From Verrucomicrobiota bacterium (GTDB lineage: Bacteria; Verrucomicrobiota; Verrucomicrobiia; Limisphaerales; UBA1096): a stretch of 5,067 nucleotides of DNA. How positions within the stretch are numbered: the first letter of the stretch is position 1; the number at the start of each line of letters is the position of its first letter. The stretch lies in assembly GCA_003972865.1 (NCBI GenBank), contig QOAX01000006.1, positions 1 to 5,067 of the forward strand. The letters run 5' to 3'. Shown here in pieces: positions 1-4,879 of the stretch. The notes beneath the pieces were generated by a model, which saw only the letters and a program-made list of their open reading frames with translations, was not told where the DNA came from and searched no databases. A program made the position numbers and the translations under genes.

Positions 1-1248
1 GGCGTTCAGCTCAAGAGCGAGAATGCATGGTGCATCGACGAGTCGCTCGATGAGTTGGAGGAACTGGTCGTCACGGCGGGCGGGGAGGTCGCCGGGCGCG
101 GCACGCAGCGGCTCGACAGGGTCAACGCCGCGACGTTCATCGGCCCCGGGAAGGCGCGCGGCTTTGCCGAGGAATGCAAGGAGGCCGGGGTGGACACGGT
201 GGTGTTCGACGAGGAACTCAGCCCGGCGCAGGGCCGCAACCTTGAGAAGGTCTTCGAGTGCAAGATTCTCGACCGCACCGCGTTGATTCTCGACATTTTT
301 TCCCAGCGCGCCCGCACGCGCGAAGGCAAGCTGCAGGTGGAACTGGCACAGTTGACTCACCTGCTACCAAGGTTGACCCGGTTCTGGACGCACCTGTCGC
401 GGCAGAAGGGCGGCATCGGCATGCGTGGCGGCGAGGGCGAAAGCCAGCTCGAGGTGGATCGCCGCAAGGTGCGCGAGCGCATCGACAAGATTCAGCACGA
501 CCTCGAGTTGGTCATGCGTCAGCGTAGCGTTCAGCGAATCGGCCGCAAGCGCAACCAGTGGCCGCTTGGCTCGCTGGTCGGCTACACGAACGCCGGCAAG
601 TCGACGCTGTTCAACGCCATCACCGGCGCCTCGGCGCTCGCCGAGGACAAACTTTTCGCGACGCTCGACCCGACGACGCGGCGGTTGCGTCTGCCGACGA
701 ACCAAAACGTGCTGCTCTCCGACACAGTGGGTTTCATCCGCAAACTGCCGCACGATCTGGTTGATGCGTTCAAGGCAACGCTCGAGGAGGTGATCGAGGC
801 GGACTTGCTGCTGCATGTCGTGGACATCAGTTCGCCGAGTGCGGAGGAACAGATCGAGGCGGTGAACGTGGTGCTCGACGAGCTGGGCGTGGCCGACAAG
901 CCGATGCTGATGGTGTTCAACAAGATCGACCGCGTGACTGCGCCCGGCTTGGCCAAGCGCTTCACCGGTCAATATCCAAATTCAATCGTGGTCTCGGCCA
1001 GGACCGGCGAAGGCTTCGAGGCGTTCATGGCTGAACTGGGCAAACAACTGCGACCGGTGCGCGAGATGCTGGAGCTAAGCATCCCGCATTCGCAGTCGGA
1101 AGTGATCGCCCAACTGCACGAGGTGGGACAGGTGTTGGAACGCGATTACGACGCTCCCGAGGCGATGTTCAAGGCGCTCATCCCGCCAAGTCACCGGGCC
1201 ACATTCGAGCCGTTCATCATCCGCGAAGACGACTTGGCCAAGGCCTAG
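1..1248 (+). CDS. hflX: GTPase HflX, 5' end cut by the window edge
   Basis: HflX is a cytoplasmic GTPase that binds the 50S subunit and splits stalled or stress-damaged 70S ribosomes. The frame is open from base 1 and encodes 415 residues, close to full length for the family (E. coli about 426), so roughly 20-40 N-terminal residues lie outside the window. A TTG at 55 is in frame, but family-like sequence (GVQL..., then DESLDELEELV) precedes it, so it is not the real start. The N-terminal HflX domain includes FDEELSPAQGRNLEK and LILDIFSQRARTREGKLQVE. The G domain has G1 GYTNAGKS (580-603), the FATLDPT switch region (655-675), G3 DTVGF (721-735), G4 NKID (919-930) and G5 SARTG (994-1008). A C-terminal subdomain follows (IPHSQSEVIAQLHEVG). 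The loop usually read as RGPGETQLETDRR is RGGEGESQLEVDRR here, one residue longer. The gene converges on the minus-strand moeB-like gene with a 4-base stop overlap. Confidence 0.96.
   Translation, partial: GVQLKSENAWCIDESLDELEELVVTAGGEVAGRGTQRLDRVNAATFIGPGKARGFAEECKEAGVDTVVFDEELSPAQGRNLEKVFECKILDRTALILDIFSQRARTREGKLQVELAQLTHLLPRLTRFWTHLSRQKGGIGMRGGEGESQLEVDRRKVRERIDKIQHDLELVMRQRSVQRIGRKRNQWPLGSLVGYTNAGKSTLFNAITGASALAEDKLFATLDPTTRRLRLPTNQNVLLSDTVGFIRKLPHDLVDAFKATLEEVIEADLLLHVVDISSPSAEEQIEAVNVVLDELGVADKPMLMVFNKIDRVTAPGLAKRFTGQYPNSIVVSARTGEGFEAFMAELGKQLRPVREMLELSIPHSQSEVIAQLHEVGQVLERDYDAPEAMFKALIPPSHRATFEPFIIREDDLAKA
947..958. repeat. iterated palindrome GCTTGGCCAAGC, copy inside hflX
   Basis: A perfect 12-bp palindrome within hflX, encoding part of the stretch just after NKIDRVTAPG. 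It shares the core TTGGCCAA (949-956) with four other sites in the window. Confidence 0.7.
1233..1242. repeat. iterated palindrome CTTGGCCAAG at the hflX 3' end
   Basis: A 10-bp perfect palindrome three bases before the hflX stop codon, encoding part of the C-terminal DDLAKA. It contains the core TTGGCCAA at 1234-1241. Confidence 0.65.
1245..1248. other. shared CTAG: overlapping stop codons of convergent genes
   Basis: The plus-strand hflX stop TAG is at 1246-1248 and the minus-strand moeB-like stop TAG is at 1247-1245. The self-complementary CTAG serves both, leaving no intergenic space and no room for a terminator outside coding sequence. Confidence 0.95.
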
Positions 1249-2393
1249 TATTTCGGGACGTTCGGATCGATCTCCTCGGACCAGGCGGTGATGCCACCTT
1301 TGACACTCTTGAGGTACTTGAAGCCCTGCTCGCGCAGGAAGCCAAGCGCCTTGAGAGAGCGCACACCGGCCTTGCAGTGCAGATAGATCGTCTGGTTCGG
1401 GTCCAGCTCGGTGAAGCGCTGCTCAATCTGGCTGAGCGGCACGGGTGTCGTGCCCTCGACCTTGGCGATTTCATACTCGTCCGGTTCGCGCACATCGACG
1501 ATGGCGATGCCGAGGTCCGGATTGTCGAGCGCACGCTTCATTTCCTGCACGTCAACCTCGTCCGGGTTTTCCTCCGGCTCCTCCGGTTGATCCGGGATGC
1601 CGCAGAACTGGTTGTAGTCGATCAACTCCCTGATGGTCGGGTTGTCCCCGCACAACGGACACTTCGGGTCGCGGCGCAGCTTGACCTCACGGAACTCCAT
1701 CTCCAGCGCGTTGAAAATCAGCAGGCGGCCAACCAGCGGGGAGCCTTTGCCCAAAGCGAGCTTGATGATCTCCGTGGCCTGAATGCAGCCGACGATGCCG
1801 GGCAGCACGCCCAGCACACCGCCCTCGGCGCAGCTGGGCACCATACCCGGCGGCGGCGGCTCGGGGTAGAGGCACCGGTAGCACGGGCCGCCGAGAGTCG
1901 GCGCAAACACGCTCGCCTGTCCGTCGAACCGGAAGATCGAGCCGTACACGTTCGGCTTTCCCTGCAGCACGCAGGCGTCGTTGGTGAGGTAGCGCGTCGG
2001 GAAGTTGTCGGTGCCGTCCACCACGATGTCGTAGTCGGCGACGAGGCCCATGGCGTTCTCGCTGGTGAACGCCGTCTCATGCTTGTCCACGATCACGTTA
2101 GGGTTGATGCTGTTGACCGTCTCCGTGGCGGACTCGACCTTTGAGCGGTCGACATCTTCCGTGCCGTGGGCGATCTGCCGCTGCAGATTCGAGAAGTCCA
2201 CTACGTCGAAGTCCACCAGGCCGATCCGGCCGATGCCGGCGGCGGCGAGGTACATGCTGATCGGCGAACCCAGTCCGCCGGTGCCGATGCACAGCACGCT
2301 GGCGCTCTTGAGCTTCTTTTGGCCGGCCATGCCGACCTCCGGCAGGATGAGGTGGCGGGAGTAGCGGCGGATTTCGTCGTTGCTTAATTCCAT
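1245..2393 (-). CDS. moeB: MoeB/ThiF-type sulfur-carrier adenylyltransferase fused to rhodanese (MoeZ/MoeBR type)
   Basis: This 382-residue cytoplasmic protein should adenylate the C-terminal Gly-Gly of a small sulfur carrier (MoaD, ThiS or CysO type) and, through its rhodanese domain, help form the thiocarboxylate used for molybdopterin, thiamin or cysteine synthesis. The E1-like domain (about 1-260) shows the ATP-binding GTGGLG at 37-42, DFDVVDFSNLQRQ at 61-73, RSK at 83-85 and DGTDNFPTR at 126-134. Zinc cysteine pairs are at 171/174 (CYRC) and 245/248 (CPLC). C188 in PSCAEGG is in the position of the conserved cysteine of MoeB/Uba4 proteins. An acidic, proline-rich linker (about 266-281) leads to the rhodanese domain (about 282-382) with active-site loop HCKAGVRS (C340) and the closing GGITAW. 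The length matches MoeZ-like fusions rather than stand-alone MoeB (about 250). Which carrier it serves cannot be told, since no carrier or JAMM protease gene is nearby. The ATG at 2391-2393 fits the family start; no Shine-Dalgarno is seen. Confidence 0.95.
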   Translation of the reverse strand: MELSNDEIRRYSRHLILPEVGMAGQKKLKSASVLCIGTGGLGSPISMYLAAAGIGRIGLVDFDVVDFSNLQRQIAHGTEDVDRSKVESATETVNSINPNVIVDKHETAFTSENAMGLVADYDIVVDGTDNFPTRYLTNDACVLQGKPNVYGSIFRFDGQASVFAPTLGGPCYRCLYPEPPPPGMVPSCAEGGVLGVLPGIVGCIQATEIIKLALGKGSPLVGRLLIFNALEMEFREVKLRRDPKCPLCGDNPTIRELIDYNQFCGIPDQPEEPEENPDEVDVQEMKRALDNPDLGIAIVDVREPDEYEIAKVEGTTPVPLSQIEQRFTELDPNQTIYLHCKAGVRSLKALGFLREQGFKYLKSVKGGITAWSEEIDPNVPKY

Positions 2394-2419
2394 TTTCAGG
2401 GCGGGGTAGCGTACATCAA

Positions 2420-2441
2420 GGCCAAGCGCTTGGCCAAGCGC
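2420..2441. repeat. double overlapping palindrome in the hydrolase-moeB spacer
   Basis: Two perfect 16-bp palindromes overlap: GGCCAAGCGCTTGGCC (2420-2435) and GCGCTTGGCCAAGCGC (2426-2441). The half-site GGCCAAGCG is present twice in direct orientation (2420-2428 and 2432-2440). The transcript could fold as a GC-rich hairpin between the hydrolase stop and the moeB-like start. No T-run follows on the minus strand, so it is not a standard terminator; it may instead be a protein-binding site or a processing hairpin. Confidence 0.8.
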
Positions 2442-2454
2442 CGATTATTCGGCG
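2439..2454 (-). repeat. small hairpin around the hydrolase stop codon
   Basis: The inverted repeat CGCCGA / TCGGCG (6 bp) has a 4-base loop that contains most of the hydrolase TAA stop (2445-2447). It overlaps the neighbouring palindrome by three bases, so the two hairpins would compete. There is no T-run, so terminator function is doubtful. Confidence 0.4.
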
Positions 2455-3320
2455 ATGAATCCCTGCGCCTTCAGCCAGAAAACCAGATCCTTGGCCCAGG
2501 GATGGACATTTTTGAACGGCGGCTTGTCGGCCAGGCCAATGCCGTGGCGGCCCTTTTGATAAACGTGCAGCGCAAACGGCACGTCGGCTTTGTGCAGCGC
2601 GGTCGCAAACTGCAGGCTGTTCTCCACAGGCACAGCCTTGTCCTCGACCGTGTGCCACAGAAAGGTCGGCGGCGTGTTCCCGGTCACCTGTTTTTCATTG
2701 GAGAGCAACTCGACCAGTTCGGCCGGTGGCTTGTCGCCGAGCAGATTGCGTTTCGAACCGCGATGAGTGAATTCACCCAGCGTGATCACCGGGTAGCAGA
2801 GAACGCCCAGGCTTGGCCGGGAACTGATGCGATCGATCGGGTCGCTGGCCTGCGGGTTACCGGCGTCGAAGTGTGTCAGCAGCGTCGAGGCCAGGTGACC
2901 TCCGGCGGAGGAACCCATGATCCCGATCTTGTCCGGGTCTATCTTCCACTGCTTTGCATTGGCGCGAACGGTTCGCAGCGCGCGGGCTGCATCACCGAGC
3001 ATGATCGGGTGCCGATAGCCGGCCGAGCCAAGCCGGTACTTGAGAACGAATCCATTGACGCCGTGTTTCTGCAGGAACTGCGCGTAAGTCGCGCCCTCGT
3101 GTGAGGCCAGTCCGCCGTAGCCGCCGCCGGGGCAGATGACAATTGCTGAGCCGGAGTTGTTGTCGGCCGGGGCGGGGAACGGCGTCAGCGTAGGGATGTC
3201 ACGCGGCGAGTCGCCCTTGGCACCGGGCGTGCCGTTTGGCCAAAGCGGCCGTTCCTTGCCCTGGGCAAACGTGCTGGCAACCAGTGCCAGCGCCACAATC
3301 GAAGTCGTAAAAGCTTTCAT
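2445..3320 (-). CDS. secreted alpha/beta hydrolase, esterase/acetylxylan-esterase-like
   Basis: A 291-residue alpha/beta hydrolase, probably exported and acting on an ester, perhaps an acyl group on a polysaccharide; the substrate is inferred only from resemblance to the BD-FAE/xylan-esterase-like group. Residues 1-19 form a signal peptide (MKAF, hydrophobic SIVALALVA, then STFA before Q20), with likely cleavage after A19. The oxyanion-side motif is CPGGGYGG (63-70), a variant of HGGG. The nucleophile elbow GSSAG (136-140) gives S138. D227 in HTVEDKAVP and H259 in KGRHGIG are the expected acid and histidine of the triad, in normal order and spacing. A short cap-like stretch (about 155-215) separates elbow and acid. 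The ATG at 3318-3320 is chosen because it begins the signal peptide; no Shine-Dalgarno is visible. The moeB-like gene begins 51 bp downstream, so co-transcription is possible, though a strong palindrome lies between them. Family assignment is firm, exact activity is not. Confidence 0.9.
   Translation of the reverse strand: MKAFTTSIVALALVASTFAQGKERPLWPNGTPGAKGDSPRDIPTLTPFPAPADNNSGSAIVICPGGGYGGLASHEGATYAQFLQKHGVNGFVLKYRLGSAGYRHPIMLGDAARALRTVRANAKQWKIDPDKIGIMGSSAGGHLASTLLTHFDAGNPQASDPIDRISSRPSLGVLCYPVITLGEFTHRGSKRNLLGDKPPAELVELLSNEKQVTGNTPPTFLWHTVEDKAVPVENSLQFATALHKADVPFALHVYQKGRHGIGLADKPPFKNVHPWAKDLVFWLKAQGFIAE
3235..3244. repeat. iterated palindrome TTTGGCCAAA inside the hydrolase gene
   Basis: A 10-bp perfect palindrome in the 5' part of the hydrolase gene, over codons for LWPNG just after the signal peptide. 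It carries the core TTGGCCAA at 3236-3243. Confidence 0.6.
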
Positions 3321-3357
3321 GAGAATCGAACGGCCCGGAGTCTATTGCCAGTTCCTC

Positions 3358-3389
3358 AAAGAGAAAAGCCCCCGCTTGGCCAAGCGAGG
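3358..3389 (-). terminator. terminator-like hairpin after the yjdF-ankyrin unit
   Basis: Read on the minus strand, CCTCGCTT pairs with AAGCGGGG (8 bp including one T-G wobble) around a GGCC loop, followed by GC and the pyrimidine run TTTTCTCTTT. The stem core is the perfect 14-bp palindrome CGCTTGGCCAAGCG (3373-3386), identical to the sequence at 2427-2440. It lies about 125 bases past the ankyrin gene stop and 38 bases before the hydrolase start, so it would separate the two transcription units. On the plus strand no T-run follows. The interrupted T-run makes the terminator call moderate. Confidence 0.5.
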
Positions 3390-3391
3390 TA

Positions 3392-3454
3392 ATCCGCAGA
3401 TGACGCTGATTTTCGCAGATGAAAAATCTGTGTTAATCGGCGAAATCTGCGGAT
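3392..3454. repeat. 63-base imperfect hairpin, probable dispersed intergenic repeat
   Basis: Three nested inverted-repeat segments form one long hairpin. The outer stem is ATCCGCAGAT (3392-3401) with ATCTGCGGAT (3445-3454), 10 perfect bp. The middle stem is CGCTGATT (3404-3411) with AATCGGCG (3435-3442), 8 bp with one wobble. The inner stem is CGCAGAT (3414-3420) with ATCTGTG (3426-3432), 7 bp with one wobble, closed by loop GAAAA. Internal loops are symmetrical (2x2). The motif CGCAGAT recurs inside the element, as in intergenic repeat families of the form 'ATCTGCG...' that I recall from many bacterial genomes; that resemblance is from memory. No flanking transposase or target duplication is visible. 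Confidence 0.75.
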
Positions 3455-3513
3455 GAAAAATAGAACTACGAATAAACGATAATCAACACGAAAAAACTAC
3501 TTCCCCTCAGATT
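3455..3513. other. AT-rich spacer downstream of the ankyrin gene
   Basis: This short spacer between the hairpin repeat and the ankyrin gene stop contains a degenerate run of ACGAA/ACGATAA/ACACGAA units (3468-3492) and an A-run (3491-3497, T-run on the minus strand). No hairpin precedes the T-run, so it is not a clear terminator. I see no gene in it. Confidence 0.4.
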
Positions 3514-4245
3514 TCAATTCTTGCCCGTTTTTACCTCGTGCTTATTGAGGAGGTCGACGATCTCCTTGTAACCCTTTAAAGTTGCCATGTTCAGCGGGGT
3601 GAACTCCCTGTGATCCATCACGTTCACTTCCGCATCGTTGGCAATTAAAAATTCGGCTATCTCCTTCTGGCCTCTCAATGCCGCTTCATGCAGCGGGGTC
3701 CATCCTTCCTTGTCTTCCGCATTCACATCCGCACCCTCGGCAACGAGCAGTTTGGCGATTTCCTGCAACCCCCGTCGTGTCACTTCATGCAGGGAGGTCC
3801 AGCCGTTTACATCCTCCGCGTTGACGTCCGCGCCATTTTCGATGAGCAGTGCGGCGGTTTCCGCATGACCTTCGTACGATGCAAGGTGGAGTGCGGTCCA
3901 GCCTTCGGGGTCTCCCGCGGCCAAATCGGCACCCTTGCTGATGAGCAGATCGGCAATCTCCCTGTGCCCATTTTTGGCCGCCAGGTGCAGGGGGGTCAAC
4001 CCGTCGCCATTCTTCACATTGACATGGGTGCCAATTGCCAGTTGCTGTTTGACGGCTTCGACGTCACCGGAATCGGAGGCAAACAAAAGCGCCTTTTCAT
4101 CGGCGGTGTTTTCCGGTTCGGGGGGTTGCGCCGGTTGTGCAGGCTTGTTAACGGTTTCATTTGATTCCGTGTCCGACGACTGCCCAAACTTCCCACACCC
4201 CGCAAACAGCACGGCTGCGATCGTTGTGATCAGGAGTTGTTTCAT
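3514..4245 (-). CDS. ankyrin-repeat lipoprotein
   Basis: A 243-residue protein with a lipoprotein signal: K2, a hydrophobic stretch LLITTIAAVLFAG, and C17 as the likely lipidated cysteine (FAGC; phenylalanine at -3 is less usual). A low-complexity Pro/Gln/Glu/Asn tether (about 21-48) follows, then a solenoid of ankyrin repeats. Four full 33-residue units begin at DGLTPLH (81), EGWTALH (114), NGWTSLH (147) and EGWTPLH (180). They are flanked by a divergent first unit (about 50-79) and a capping unit at REFTPLN (213). The regular spacing and intact consensus (TPLH, the helix EIAxLLI, GADVNAED) indicate a folded protein-binding domain, presumably tethered to a membrane and facing the periplasm. 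The partner is unknown. It lies 15 bp after the yjdF-like gene, which makes a shared transcript likely. The AAAGG just before the ATG touches the start codon, too close for a normal Shine-Dalgarno. Confidence 0.92.
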   Translation of the reverse strand: MKQLLITTIAAVLFAGCGKFGQSSDTESNETVNKPAQPAQPPEPENTADEKALLFASDSGDVEAVKQQLAIGTHVNVKNGDGLTPLHLAAKNGHREIADLLISKGADLAAGDPEGWTALHLASYEGHAETAALLIENGADVNAEDVNGWTSLHEVTRRGLQEIAKLLVAEGADVNAEDKEGWTPLHEAALRGQKEIAEFLIANDAEVNVMDHREFTPLNMATLKGYKEIVDLLNKHEVKTGKN

Positions 4246-4260
4246 CCTTTGCTGTGGCTT

Positions 4261-4878
4261 TCAGTTCTTCACCGTCTCGAGGAGGCGGAAATGCATGCGT
4301 CGGAACAACAGGATCGAGACGATGACGCCCGTGCCGCAGAGCAGCATGTCCCATTGGGCGTCCCAGACATCTCCCTGTGAACCAAGGTACGCATCGGAGG
4401 CATCACCGAAAAAAACGGCTGCGCCAAATTCTATGATCTCAAAAATGCTCGTGAAGGCCATGCAACCGGCAAATACCACAAACTCAAGCCAACCGCCCCC
4501 GTTGACCACCTTCTGTCTCACAAGCACCTCGCGAATCAAAACAGCCGGGATAAAGCCCTGCACAAAGTGGCCGATCCGATCATAATGGTTCCGCTCAAAA
4601 CCGAATGTCTCCTTCATCCAGTTCCCGAGAGGAACCCTTTCATACGTGTGCCACCCGCCGTATATCAGGATGATGGCATGCAGCATCAGCAACCATGCCA
4701 GCAGGGTCGTTGGGGTGATCCCTTTTCTGGAGAGATGAACAACAAGGATCAACCCTGCGCCGACCCAGGAAACCTCGAGTAACCAAGTAAACCGGTCGTG
4801 TGGATTCACTCCTGAGATGATCAGGAACACCAAGACGACGATAAACTGCCAAACGCCAATGGATCTGAGTGAATTCAT
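4261..4878 (-). CDS. yjdF: YjdF/DUF2238 family integral membrane protein
   Basis: A 205-residue multi-pass inner-membrane protein of the DUF2238 family (E. coli YjdF), whose biochemical role is not established. About six membrane segments are visible, near residues 10-23, 31-48, 57-74, 104-120, 130-157 and 176-192. The polar family signatures are all present: YGGWHTYERVPLG (73-85), RNHYDRIGHFVQGF (96-109), FEIIEF (146-151) and DAYLGSQGDVWDAQWDM (162-178). These conserved Asp, His and Glu residues next to membrane segments could bind a metal or act in catalysis, but that is speculation. The length is typical, so the gene looks intact. The ATG at 4876-4878 is the first usual start after an in-frame stop at 4915-4917, and no clear Shine-Dalgarno precedes it. 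The ankyrin lipoprotein gene starts 15 bp downstream. It is unrelated to the Bacillus yjdF known for a riboswitch. Confidence 0.92.
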   Translation of the reverse strand: MNSLRSIGVWQFIVVLVFLIISGVNPHDRFTWLLEVSWVGAGLILVVHLSRKGITPTTLLAWLLMLHAIILIYGGWHTYERVPLGNWMKETFGFERNHYDRIGHFVQGFIPAVLIREVLVRQKVVNGGGWLEFVVFAGCMAFTSIFEIIEFGAAVFFGDASDAYLGSQGDVWDAQWDMLLCGTGVIVSILLFRRMHFRLLETVKN

Positions 4879-4879
4879 G

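Noticed and set aside
364..972. Minus-strand open frame (202 codons) inside hflX
   Set aside because: It is low-complexity His/Arg/Gln-rich antisense sequence; the plus strand encodes all five GTPase motifs.
1377..2144. Long plus-strand open frame (255 codons) opposite the moeB-like gene
   Set aside because: Its translation is rich in Arg, Val and His without domain motifs. It is the antisense of a gene with full E1-like and rhodanese signatures.
2430..3104. Plus-strand open frame (224 codons) opposite the hydrolase gene
   Set aside because: The opposite strand carries the catalytic triad and signal peptide; this frame shows no recognisable domain and reflects GC-rich antisense openness.
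3600..4010. Periodic repeats about 99 bp apart, considered as a tandem repeat or CRISPR-like array
   Set aside because: The period equals 33 codons and the units are diverged ankyrin repeats in a single reading frame.
3688..4164. Plus-strand open frame opposite the ankyrin gene
   Set aside because: It is an apparently repetitive protein only because it mirrors the ankyrin repeats of the real gene.
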